A DNA stretch of 42,504 bases from Halomonas halmophila (GTDB lineage Bacteria > Pseudomonadota > Gammaproteobacteria > Pseudomonadales > Halomonadaceae). Location: positions 1-42,504 of the forward strand of contig NZ_BJOC01000014.1 in NCBI RefSeq assembly GCF_006540005.1, written 5' to 3'. The notes under the pieces are model-generated. The model was given only the letters and a program-made list of their open reading frames with translations, did not search any database and was not told where the DNA came from. Position 1 is the first letter of the stretch. Every line of letters begins with the position of its first letter. Position numbers and translations under genes: made by a program. Below, piece by piece: positions 8,165 through 15,840 of the stretch.

Positions 8165-9712
8165 ATGACGGCATTTCTTCAGGCATTGCGTGCCTTGCTG
8201 GCACAGCTTGCCGAGCATGAGGCCTCCGAAGCCCATTGGCGGCAGCTGCTGGAGGCCATGGTGGGCGACTTTCCGGCCGATGCCAGCACCCTGATGGTGG
8301 CGGATGGCGAGGCGCTGTGTCCGGTGGCCATGCTGGGGCTGAGTGATGAAGTGCGGGGACGACGCTTTGCCCTGCAGGAGCATCCCCGGCTGGCGGCGAT
8401 TGCCAATCATCCCGGTGTGTGCCGGTTTGCCGAGCACAGTTCCCTGCCGGATCCCTTCGATGGTCTGCTGGATGATGATCTCAGCGATGTGCATGACTGC
8501 CTGGGGGTGGCCCTGCGCGACGAGCAGCGGCTGATCGGTGTGCTGACGCTGGATGCCCTCGAGCCGGGCAGCCTGGATGTGCTGGATGATGAGCAGCTGC
8601 TGAGCATTGCGCGTCTGCTGGGGACCTGCCTGCGTCTCGCCGAACGCTTGAGGGCGACGCGAACCCGGCTCAACGAGGCCCTGGCCCGGCCTCCTTCGGC
8701 CGAGATCGACCGGCGGTGGAAGAGTGCGGCCATGCAACGGCTCGATGAGGCCATCGAGATGGTGGCCCCCACCGACATGAGTGTTCTGCTGCACGGGGAA
8801 ACCGGCGTCGGCAAGGAGCTGGTGGTCCAGGGTCTGCATCGTCGCTCGCGGCGTCATGAGGGGCCGCTGGTGCAGGTCAATTGCGCCACCCTGTCGGAAG
8901 GGCTGATCGAGAGCGAGCTGTTTGGCCACCGTCGCGGGGCCTTTTCGGGGGCGACCGAGCATCGGCGTGGTCATTTCGTGATGGCCGATGGTGGCACCCT
9001 GATGCTGGATGAAATCGGCGAACTGCCGCTGGCGCTGCAGCCCAAGCTGTTGCGCGCGCTGCAGGAGGGCGACATCCAGCCGCTGGGCGCCGAGTCGCCG
9101 CGCAAGGTCGATGTGCGGGTGATCGCCGTGACCAACCGCGATCTGGCCGCGGAGGTGGCGGCAGGCCGCTTTCGCGCCGACCTCTACCATCGGCTGAGCG
9201 TTTTTCCGTTGCGGGTTCCGCCGTTGCGCGAGCGGCTCGAGGATATGCCACTCCTGGCGGGCCATTTCCTGGAGACGAACCGCATTCGTCTCGGGCTCGG
9301 CAACCTGCGCCTGGAGGATGAGGCCCAGAACGCGCTGCTGGCCTGGCACTGGCCGGGTAATGTGCGTGAACTGGAGCACACCCTGGCCAGGGCGGCTCTG
9401 CGGGCGCTGGGCGAGGCATCCAGCGGGGCAGCGGGGGACGCGCGTCGTTCGACGCTGCTGATATCGCCGGCCCATCTCGACCTGCCGCATCGGTCATCGA
9501 GTAGTGGGGCGTCGGTGGACGAAGACCGGCCTCAGGCAACGCCCGGGGAAGAGGCCACCTTGCGGGAAGCGACCGCGGCCTTCCAGCGGCGTCTGATTCA
9601 GCAGCGCCTGGCCGAGCATGAGCACAACTGGGCGGCGACGGCCCGGGCGCTCGGCATGGACCCGGGGAATCTGCATCGCCTGGCTGGACGATTGGGGCTC
9701 AAGTCGTCGTGA
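8165..9712 (+). CDS. norR: NO-sensing sigma-54 activator NorR/FhpR
   Basis: This 515-residue enhancer-binding protein activates sigma-54 promoters when NO binds its GAF-domain iron. The GAF domain (1-170) keeps Arg75 and Asp99, the residues tied to iron in E. coli NorR, at identical numbers; position 98 is Phe rather than Tyr. The AAA+ domain has Walker A GETGVGKE (211-218) and Walker B LMLDEIGE. The sigma-54 contact loop reads GAFSGA (258-263) instead of GAFTGA, a conservative Thr-to-Ser change. A Fis-type helix-turn-helix ends the protein (NWAATARALGMDPGNLHRL). The start follows an AAGG site. It is divergent from hmp, the obvious target; no norVW lies in the window. It ends 6 bases from a convergent small gene. 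Confidence 0.94.
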   Translation: MTAFLQALRALLAQLAEHEASEAHWRQLLEAMVGDFPADASTLMVADGEALCPVAMLGLSDEVRGRRFALQEHPRLAAIANHPGVCRFAEHSSLPDPFDGLLDDDLSDVHDCLGVALRDEQRLIGVLTLDALEPGSLDVLDDEQLLSIARLLGTCLRLAERLRATRTRLNEALARPPSAEIDRRWKSAAMQRLDEAIEMVAPTDMSVLLHGETGVGKELVVQGLHRRSRRHEGPLVQVNCATLSEGLIESELFGHRRGAFSGATEHRRGHFVMADGGTLMLDEIGELPLALQPKLLRALQEGDIQPLGAESPRKVDVRVIAVTNRDLAAEVAAGRFRADLYHRLSVFPLRVPPLRERLEDMPLLAGHFLETNRIRLGLGNLRLEDEAQNALLAWHWPGNVRELEHTLARAALRALGEASSGAAGDARRSTLLISPAHLDLPHRSSSSGASVDEDRPQATPGEEATLREATAAFQRRLIQQRLAEHEHNWAATARALGMDPGNLHRLAGRLGLKSS

Positions 9713-9718
9713 CGGTCT

Positions 9719-9985
9719 TCATTCGCCGGCCAGGCGACCCGGGCGCAGGCGTTCGACACTCCAGCCAACCAGGCTGAGCATGCCGAGGAGCCCGGCGAGT
9801 CCCAGCGAGAGCCAGCCGAGTGGCACGAGTAGTTGGGGCTCGTTCAAAGTGCTCTGACCGACGATGACGTGCTGGGCCACAAAATGGAGCCCACCGCAGA
9901 GCAGGGCGGTAGTGATGAAGATGCCGGCGAGATAGGCCGACGCTTTGCTGAAAAGCATCCTGCTTGTTACCTGTAACGTGCGCAT
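9719..9985 (-). CDS. Small two-helix membrane protein, unknown function
   Basis: The open frame gives 88 residues with two hydrophobic segments, about residues 17-40 and 52-74, joined by a short polar loop, and a basic C-terminus (RLRPGRL). I do not recognise a family. The start is uncertain: ATG at 9985 gives MRTLQVTSRM and ATG at 9958 gives MLFSKASAYL; neither has a strong ribosome site. It converges on norR with 6 bases between stops. NYN-domain gene 10092-10577 lies upstream on the same strand, 106 bases away, so they might be cotranscribed. Confidence 0.6.
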   Translation of the reverse strand: MRTLQVTSRMLFSKASAYLAGIFITTALLCGGLHFVAQHVIVGQSTLNEPQLLVPLGWLSLGLAGLLGMLSLVGWSVERLRPGRLAGE

Positions 9986-10091
9986 TCATGGGAGGAGATG
10001 GCATCCCTTGCCATCAGGCCGCTCATGATACGCCATGCGGCGGCTGTGGTGCAGCGAAACAGTGTTTTTTTATTGTCAAGAATCGTGACCG

Positions 10092-10577
10092 TCAGCGTGA
10101 CTGGCCGAGCAGCAGCTGCCCCTCGATGGGAATGAAACGTGACGCCGAACGTATCAGCGCCTCGGCGGTGAGGCTGGGGACGCCATAGACCTCCACCGCG
10201 ACACCATGCTCCTGGCGCAGGGTGTCGGCGAGCAGGGCAAAGTCGCCATCGCCGGATGCCAGCACCACGACATCCACGGCGCCGGCGTGGCGGACGGCAT
10301 CCAGGGTGATGCCGACATCCCAGTCGCCCTTGGCCGAGCCATCCGCGCGCTGGATGAAGGGCTTGAGGCGGACCTCGAAGCCGATGGCACGCAGGATATT
10401 CTGGAACTGGCGCTGCTTGGCATCGCCGCGGTCGATGGCATAGGCAATGGCGCGTGACACCTCGCGCCCGGCGGTGGCGCGGGCCCACAAGGCGTTGTAG
10501 TCGACATTGCGCTGATAGGCGTGACGGCTGGTGTAGTAGAGGTTCTGGACATCGAGCAGGATCAGGACGCGCGGCAT
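10092..10577 (-). CDS. NYN-domain (LabA/DUF88-type) putative RNase
   Basis: This 161-residue protein is a single NYN domain, a PIN-like fold of metal-dependent ribonucleases. The acidic and polar residues expected at the active site are visible: Asp9 and Asn12 in LLDVQNLYY, the GDWDVGITLDA segment, and SGDGDF. Its length is usual for stand-alone LabA/DUF88 proteins. An ATG at 10577 follows a GAGAG site. The upstream neighbour is the proline-racemase-like gene, from which it is separated by a strong hairpin, so it is likely a separate unit. The RNA target is unknown. Confidence 0.85.
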   Translation of the reverse strand: MPRVLILLDVQNLYYTSRHAYQRNVDYNALWARATAGREVSRAIAYAIDRGDAKQRQFQNILRAIGFEVRLKPFIQRADGSAKGDWDVGITLDAVRHAGAVDVVVLASGDGDFALLADTLRQEHGVAVEVYGVPSLTAEALIRSASRFIPIEGQLLLGQSR

Positions 10578-10595
10578 GCGGCACTCTCGTTGAAT

Positions 10596-10621
10596 ACCGG
10601 GCGGACGGGTGTCCGCCCGGT
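10596..10621 (-). terminator. 11-bp hairpin after the proline-racemase-like gene
   Basis: ACCGGGCGGAC and GTCCGCCCGGT form a perfect stem around the tetraloop GGGT, 44 bases past the stop at 10665. On the minus strand it is followed by ATTCAACG with no real T-run, so termination may be partial or Rho-assisted. Confidence 0.6.
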
Positions 10622-10664
10622 CGACACAGGACGCTACCGAGCCGGGTGCCGGATCGGCCGGGGC

Positions 10665-11729
10665 TCAGCTGGCGTCGTCGTCGCTCGACTCGAGGATATG
10701 ATAAAAGCTCCAGTCCTTCACCATGGGATCCTCGGGATTGACGATGATCGACGAGTCCGCGAGGACGTAGCTCTTGCCGGTGATGGTGTTGTCGACGACC
10801 TGATGCTCGCCGGCCTGGTGGGTGCCGGTGAACTCGCCGATGAAGCCGGTTTCGCGCAGCGAGACGGTCTCCAGCTTGTCGCCGGTTTGAATCCGGCCTT
10901 CATGATTCATCAGCGCCAGGCGCGCCGAGGTGCCGGTGCCGGTGGTGCTGCGACAGATCACGCCGGGATGCACGTAGGTCGCCGAGCGTGAGCGATAGAA
11001 GTCATCGGCGATCTGGTGCACCGGCCCCATGAAGTGCAGGAAGGGCAGGGGGCCGACATCGCCCAGGGTGTAGTGCGAAAAGCCGCGTTCGGCCTGAATG
11101 GCCTCGACGATGCGGTGGGCGCAATCGGCCAGCTGACGCTCTTCTTCCTTGACCAGCTTGAAGCCCAGCTCGGTGGCATCGACCAGGGCATAGAAGCCGC
11201 CGCTGTAGGCGACGCTGTAGGTGACATCGCCGATGTCCGGCACATGGATGCTGGCCCGATAGGTGTCGATGTAGCTGGGCAGGCCCTCGCAGGTGATGGC
11301 TTCCACCACGTCATCCTTGACCAGGGCATCGATCTGCACCAGGCCGGCCGGCGCCTCGAGAATGAAGCGTTGCCAACCTTCCCGCTTTTCCACCAGCCCG
11401 GCTTCCAGTACGGCGGTGGCGGTGCAGATGGTGTTCGAGCCGGAATAGATGGGATAGCCCATGACCTCCATGATGATGTAACCGGCCACGGCCTGGGGGG
11501 AGGTGGCCGGCACGATCAGGTCCACGGACATCTCGGGGATGCCATAGGGTTCCTCGAGCAGCAGTCGGCGCAGGCCGTCGGCATCGTCGCGCAGGTACTC
11601 CATCCGGGCGCGCACGGTATCGCCCGGGAGGTCGGCGATGCCGTCGAGGACGATGCGGCTCACGTCGCCGCCGGCGTGGGTGTCCAGCAGTCGCAGGCTC
11701 TTGGCCTGAGCATGGGGGCGGTAGCTCAT
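10665..11729 (-). CDS. Proline racemase-fold enzyme with Ser/Thr catalytic pair
   Basis: This 354-residue protein belongs to the proline racemase / 4-hydroxyproline epimerase / trans-3-hydroxyproline dehydratase superfamily. In racemases two cysteines act as acid and base in the motifs MCGH-TI and DRSPCGTGTSA. Here the matching segments are YSGSNTI, with Ser96 for the first Cys and Ser98 for the His, and CRSTTGTGTSA, with Thr263 for the second Cys and Cys259 for the Asp. A Cys/Cys racemase is therefore unlikely. Known trans-3-hydroxyproline dehydratases replace one Cys with Thr, so a dehydratase or an untested activity is more plausible. The start at 11729 follows GAGGAGAC and overlaps the stop of the upstream reductase as ATGA, implying coupled translation. 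Confidence 0.85.
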   Translation of the reverse strand: MSYRPHAQAKSLRLLDTHAGGDVSRIVLDGIADLPGDTVRARMEYLRDDADGLRRLLLEEPYGIPEMSVDLIVPATSPQAVAGYIIMEVMGYPIYSGSNTICTATAVLEAGLVEKREGWQRFILEAPAGLVQIDALVKDDVVEAITCEGLPSYIDTYRASIHVPDIGDVTYSVAYSGGFYALVDATELGFKLVKEEERQLADCAHRIVEAIQAERGFSHYTLGDVGPLPFLHFMGPVHQIADDFYRSRSATYVHPGVICRSTTGTGTSARLALMNHEGRIQTGDKLETVSLRETGFIGEFTGTHQAGEHQVVDNTITGKSYVLADSSIIVNPEDPMVKDWSFYHILESSDDDAS

Positions 11730-12901
11730 GAGGTCTCCTCGAGCGCGTGGGGGGCACCATGCGATGCCCATTCGCTGTCCGGCACGATGACGATCTTGCC
11801 CAGGTAATGGCTGCCGCGATTGACGAAGTAGCGCTCCGCGGCGTGCAGTTCGGAGAGCTTGAAGGCGGCATGCAGCACCGGCTTGAGCTGGCCGCCGCGG
11901 ATCCAGGCGATGAGTTGCTCGGCTTCCTCACGCGTACCGTGGGAGACGCCGAATATCTGCACCTGATAGAGGTAGATGCGCGTCCACATGATCTCGCTGA
12001 TGTTGCCGCCGCTGGCGCCGGCGATGGACAGGCGCGGATAGCTGTCGCGGGCCTGCATGTCGAAGATCATGGTATCGATGAAGCGGTCGGTCATCTCGCC
12101 GCCCACCAGGTCCATGACGGCGTCGATGGGCGCGCCACCGGTCACGGCCTTGACCTGCTCGGTAAAGCCGCTCATATCGGAGCGGTCGAGCACGGCCTCG
12201 GCACCGAGGTCGAGCAGGGGGCCTGCCTTGTCCTGCTGGCTGAGGGCATAGGGCACGGCACCGATGGTGCGGCACAGCTGGATCAGGGCGGTGCCCACGC
12301 CGCCGCTGGCACCGGTGACCAGGACACGCTCGCCGGCCTTGATGCCTGCCGAGGTCATCATGTGATAGGCCGTCTGATAGGAGCACATGCCCATGGCGGC
12401 CAGCTCGCCGTCACTCAGTTCCGGATTGGCGACATGATGGAACTGGTCGGCCGGCACGGCGACGTACTCCGCGTAACCGCCATCCGCGCCATGGCCGTAG
12501 TAGTCGGGGGTCAGGTTGATGTTGCGGCGCTGGTCGGCATAGAGGTTGAAGTCGAGCAGGCCGCGTTCGCCCAGGCGTGCTGCGTCCACGCCGTCGCCCA
12601 CGGCCACGACCCGGCCGACGATATCGGCGCCCTGGATGCGCGGAAAGGTCAGGGTCGGCGAGCCCCCCATGGCAAAGGAAGCCACTTCGCCCTTGTCCTT
12701 GGTCGGGTAGAGCCCTTCGCGGGCCTTGCGGTCGGTGTTGTTCTTGGCGGTGGCCGTCACCTTGACCAGCACTTCACCGGCTCGGGGCGTCGGCGTGCTC
12801 ACATCCTGGCGATAGACCAGGGTGTCGATGTCGCCGTGGCCGGTGAGCAGCATGGCCGACATGGTGGTGGGGACCGTCTCGGGCAGGGGGCGTGAACCCA
12901 T
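11726..12901 (-). CDS. Zinc-free medium-chain reductase (quinone oxidoreductase-like)
   Basis: This 391-residue enzyme has the alcohol-dehydrogenase-like N-domain (TPRAGEVLVKVTATAKNN, IQGADIVGRVVAVGDGV) and a Rossmann domain with VTGASGGVGTALIQL around residue 190. The zinc cysteine set is absent, so it resembles NAD(P)H:quinone or enoyl reductases. The start at 12901 has an AGGAG site 8 bases upstream; an in-frame extension of 95 codons runs through the divergent promoter region and is rejected. It is the first gene of a two-gene operon with the proline-racemase-fold enzyme, divergent from an AraC regulator. Substrate unknown. Confidence 0.85.
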   Translation of the reverse strand: MGSRPLPETVPTTMSAMLLTGHGDIDTLVYRQDVSTPTPRAGEVLVKVTATAKNNTDRKAREGLYPTKDKGEVASFAMGGSPTLTFPRIQGADIVGRVVAVGDGVDAARLGERGLLDFNLYADQRRNINLTPDYYGHGADGGYAEYVAVPADQFHHVANPELSDGELAAMGMCSYQTAYHMMTSAGIKAGERVLVTGASGGVGTALIQLCRTIGAVPYALSQQDKAGPLLDLGAEAVLDRSDMSGFTEQVKAVTGGAPIDAVMDLVGGEMTDRFIDTMIFDMQARDSYPRLSIAGASGGNISEIMWTRIYLYQVQIFGVSHGTREEAEQLIAWIRGGQLKPVLHAAFKLSELHAAERYFVNRGSHYLGKIVIVPDSEWASHGAPHALEETS

Positions 12902-12971
12902 CGGCGTACTCCTCGCTTGGGGGATGGCTGAGATGTGTGGCGCGTCCGGTCCGGCGGGCCAGAGGCGCAAG

Positions 12972-12998
12972 CCGCCGACAATAGCAAACAATCGGCGG
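12972..12998. promoter_or_regulatory. Inverted repeat in the divergent reductase/AraC spacer
   Basis: CCGCCGA and TCGGCGG are perfect inverted 7-mers separated by 13 A-rich bases. The element lies about 70 bases upstream of the reductase start and 160 upstream of the AraC-type gene, a fitting place for an operator. No binding protein is shown. Confidence 0.4.
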
Positions 12999-13157
12999 AT
13001 GACCACTGGGGTTTTTTTCCGATTTCTCCCTGTCGACTGACGCATTTTTTCCGTGGCTGTCACAGCGTTGACATGGGGTTGTGGGGGGCTGCTTGAAGTG
13101 CCGTCGGGCCAGGCGCATGGTGAATTGGTTTTCACCACCATTGCCGGGGTCTGCGCG

Positions 13158-13952
13158 ATGTCACTCCTTGATCTACGCGCCACCAATCTTGCCCGTGAAC
13201 ACGTGGCCCACTCGCATGGCCACCATCAACTGATTCTGGCAACCAGAGGCACCACCGAGCTGTCCATCGAAGGCAATGCCGAACGGGTCACCGGCAGTCG
13301 TGGCTGCCTGATTCCCTGTGCCCACCATCATGAATATCTCGGCGACGGCAACAACCGCACCTTCGTGCTGGACATCCCGGTGGCCAGCCTGCCGGACCTG
13401 CGCGATGCCAGCGAGATGGAGCGGCTCTTCGACAAGCCGCGCTTCTTCGGGGTGCCGCCGGAGCTGAATCGCCTGGCGGACAGCCTGATGCAGCAGCTCG
13501 AGCAATGTCCGGCGCTGCACAGCGAGATTGCCGCACTGCTGCTGCGCGCGCTGTACCTGCATCTCGAGTCACAGCCACTGTCTGCCCACGGAAGTGCCTA
13601 TGCCGCCGGGCGGGATGGCCGGCTGGACATGGCGCGCCTGAACGACTGGATCGACCGGCACCTGGCCGAGGAAATCCGTGTCGACTGCCTGGCCGCCCAG
13701 TGTGCCCTGAGTGTCGGCCATTTCCATACCTGTTTCCGCGAGCGCCTGGGCATGACGCCCCTGGCCTATGTGCAGCAACGCCGCCTCGATCATGCCCGGA
13801 CCCTGGTCAATCACAGTGGCCTGAGCCTTGGCCAGGTGGCGGCCCTGGTCGGGTTCCGCGATCAAGGCAGCTTCTCCCGGGCCTATCGGCGGGCCTTCGA
13901 TGTCTCGCCTTCCCGTGAGCGGCGTCTGAGCGAGGCGCTTGCCCAGGGGTAG
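13158..13952 (+). CDS. AraC-family regulator with N-terminal cupin
   Basis: This 264-residue protein has an N-terminal cupin-like ligand domain (HSHGHHQLILATRGTTEL, then CAHHHEYLGDG) and a C-terminal AraC DNA-binding domain over about residues 160-260 with VGHFHTCFRERLGMTPLAYV and VGFRDQGSFSRAYRRAF. I chose ATG at 13158 (MSLLDLRATN); a GTG-started frame from 13053 adds 35 residues unlike the family. It stands between the two arms of the 10.7-21.6 kb catabolic locus: reductase and racemase-fold enzyme on one side, TRAP transporter operon on the other. By inference it activates both arms when the substrate is present. Confidence 0.87.
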   Translation: MSLLDLRATNLAREHVAHSHGHHQLILATRGTTELSIEGNAERVTGSRGCLIPCAHHHEYLGDGNNRTFVLDIPVASLPDLRDASEMERLFDKPRFFGVPPELNRLADSLMQQLEQCPALHSEIAALLLRALYLHLESQPLSAHGSAYAAGRDGRLDMARLNDWIDRHLAEEIRVDCLAAQCALSVGHFHTCFRERLGMTPLAYVQQRRLDHARTLVNHSGLSLGQVAALVGFRDQGSFSRAYRRAFDVSPSRERRLSEALAQG

Positions 13953-14089
13953 GGTGCGCGAGTCTGGGGCAAAAAGTTCTCATTTGCAGGCAAGCAGGAT
14001 TTCGTCACGCTTTCTACATTGCTGGGTAGCGGTTCGCTTCGGGACTCTCCGGCGAACAACAACAACAGTGAAGACGCGAGGATATCATC

Positions 14090-15166
14090 ATGCAAAAGAC
14101 TTCCCTTGCTCGTTGGGCGGCGCTGGCTGCCTTGCCCCTGGCGATTGCCAGCACCCAGGCTCAGGCGCAGTCCTATCAGATGGCAATTGCCACACTGATT
14201 CCCGAAAACCTCAAGAGCAACAGCATCTACCCGGCGCTGGTGCACTTCAAGGAGCAGGTCGAGACCCGCACCGACGGTGATCTGGCGGTCAGCATCTTCG
14301 GTGGTGGTCAGATGGGGTCCGAGGTCGAGACCGGTTCCCAGGTCCAGGCCGGCGGTCGTGCCCTGCAGTCCACGGTGCTGACGTCGGGTGCCATGTCGTC
14401 CTTCTATGAAAACTACCAGATCGTCACGGCTCCCTTCCTGTTCGACAACTGGCGCCAGGCCTGGGCGTTCTTCGACAGCGAGTGGTTCGCCGACTTCATG
14501 TCCGGCACCATCGAGGCAGCCGACATGCGCTATCTGGGCACCTTCGATGATGGGGGTGGCTTCGTTGCCTTTACCAACAACCAGCGCCTGATCAAGACCG
14601 TCGAGGACCTCGAGGGCCTGAATATCCGCACCGAGGAAAACCCGGCCCATGTGGCAACCATGAAGGCGCTGGGTGCTTCCGCCACGCCGCTGCCCTGGGG
14701 CGAGCTGATTACCGCGTTGGAAACCGGTCTGGTCGACGGCCAGTTCAATGCGCCGGTGATCAACACCACCTACGGCCTGGATGAAGTCACTAATTACACG
14801 ACCCTGACCGGCCACGTCTACAACAGCGCTTCCTGGATGGTCAGCGAGACCTGGTTCCAGGAACTGCCCGAGGAGTATCAGCGCATCGTCACCACTGCCG
14901 CCCGTGAGGCCGTCGAATTGAGCCACGGTGCGTCGGCGATGCTGGCCACGGCCAGCTGGCAGGAATCCTGCGAGCTGTTCGAGAAGTGCTACATCATGCC
15001 GACCGACGAGCGGCAGCGCATGGCCGAAATCGCGCGGCCGGCCTGGAAGGACTGGATCGTCAATGACTTTGGCGTCGACCAGAAACTGGTCGAGGACATG
15101 CTTGGCAAGGTCGAGGAGCTGCGCCAGTCGCTGCCGAAAGAGACCTTCCAGCGTTACGGCCAGTAA
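14090..15166 (+). CDS. TRAP transporter substrate-binding protein (DctP family)
   Basis: This 358-residue protein starts with a Sec signal peptide, cleaved probably after AQA at residue 26, so the mature protein is periplasmic. The DctP fold is clear, including the ligand-gripping arginine in GLNIRTEENPAHVATMKALG and the later PLPWGELITALETGLVDGQ segment. These proteins bind organic acids or zwitterions such as ectoine through the ligand carboxylate. Ribosome site GAGGAT precedes the ATG. It is the first gene of the transporter operon, 137 bases after the AraC-type regulator, and a hairpin terminator-like element follows it before the membrane subunits. The ligand cannot be read from sequence. 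Confidence 0.93.
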   Translation: MQKTSLARWAALAALPLAIASTQAQAQSYQMAIATLIPENLKSNSIYPALVHFKEQVETRTDGDLAVSIFGGGQMGSEVETGSQVQAGGRALQSTVLTSGAMSSFYENYQIVTAPFLFDNWRQAWAFFDSEWFADFMSGTIEAADMRYLGTFDDGGGFVAFTNNQRLIKTVEDLEGLNIRTEENPAHVATMKALGASATPLPWGELITALETGLVDGQFNAPVINTTYGLDEVTNYTTLTGHVYNSASWMVSETWFQELPEEYQRIVTTAAREAVELSHGASAMLATASWQESCELFEKCYIMPTDERQRMAEIARPAWKDWIVNDFGVDQKLVEDMLGKVEELRQSLPKETFQRYGQ

Positions 15167-15202
15167 GCACGACACTGACAGTCCCCCCCATCGGGTGCGG
15201 TA

Positions 15203-15235
15203 GCGGCAGGCCTGTGCCTGGCCGCTGCCGCTTTT
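15203..15235 (+). terminator. Attenuating hairpin between dctP- and dctQ-like genes
   Basis: GCGGCAG pairs with CTGCCGC, with inner GCC/GGC pairing, followed directly by TTTT. It lies 37 bases past the binding-protein stop. Such hairpins in transporter operons let the binding protein be made in excess over the membrane subunits. Confidence 0.75.
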
Positions 15236-15264
15236 CCTAACGCACCTAGCTTCGGGTTTCGTCC

Positions 15265-15840
15265 ATGGCTTTATTGACCCAGGCCCGTCGCCTCAGCGAT
15301 GCCGTCAACCAGGTCGCGATCGTCATCTGCGTGGCTTGTATTCTCGGCATGCTGGCGATCTCCTTCACGGGCTTTCTGTATACGCTCTTCACCGGAGGCG
15401 CGCTCAGCTGGACCTATTCACTGGCCCGACTCTTCCTGCCGTGGATCGGTATGCTGTCCTCGACCATTGCACTGCATGCCGGCGAACACGTCGCCATGAC
15501 GCTGTTGATGCGCATTCTGCCCGAGTCGCTGGTCAAGGTCGCGGCGGCCCTGACGCTGTTGATTATCGCCTTCTTCGCTCTGCTGGTGATCTGGTACGGC
15601 TGGGGCTTTTTCCAGAATGCCACGCAGACCTACATGGTGTCGGACGCCATCCAGATTTCGCGCCAATGGACGGCAGCAGCAGTACCGATTGCCGGCGTGA
15701 TCTTCCTGTTGCATCTGGTCCACGGCTTCAGTCTGCTGGAACATTTCATTGATGAGTCCGTCGTCATCGAGGAAGCATTGCACAGTGACGATAACGAGGA
15801 GCCTGGCTCCACGGCTCAGGACAAGGAGTCGCGCTCATGA
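15265..15840 (+). CDS. TRAP transporter small membrane subunit (DctQ family)
   Basis: This 191-residue inner-membrane protein has four predicted hydrophobic segments (about residues 15-37, 50-66, 84-108 and 127-152) and an acidic tail, the usual plan of DctQ. It forms the transport unit with the large DctM subunit, driven by a sodium gradient in TRAP systems. The sequence ARLFLPWIGMLSSTIAL matches the family's conserved second helix. Its stop overlaps the next start as ATGA. The N-terminal ATG at 15265 lies 29 bases after the attenuator, without a strong ribosome site. Confidence 0.92.
   Translation: MALLTQARRLSDAVNQVAIVICVACILGMLAISFTGFLYTLFTGGALSWTYSLARLFLPWIGMLSSTIALHAGEHVAMTLLMRILPESLVKVAAALTLLIIAFFALLVIWYGWGFFQNATQTYMVSDAIQISRQWTAAAVPIAGVIFLLHLVHGFSLLEHFIDESVVIEEALHSDDNEEPGSTAQDKESRS

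Noticed and set aside
8111..9490. 459-residue frame opposite norR
   Set aside because: Arg/Gln-rich shadow translation; norR on the other strand has all catalytic motifs.
13053..13157. GTG start giving a 299-residue AraC regulator
   Set aside because: The extra 35 residues do not resemble the cupin domain and extend into the divergent promoter spacer; the ATG at 13158 gives a normal-length protein.
13883..15175. 430-residue frame opposite the DctP gene, and 16137-17285 opposite DctM
   Set aside because: Antisense to clear TRAP genes, and composition (Gly/His/Arg-rich) is that of reverse-strand shadows.
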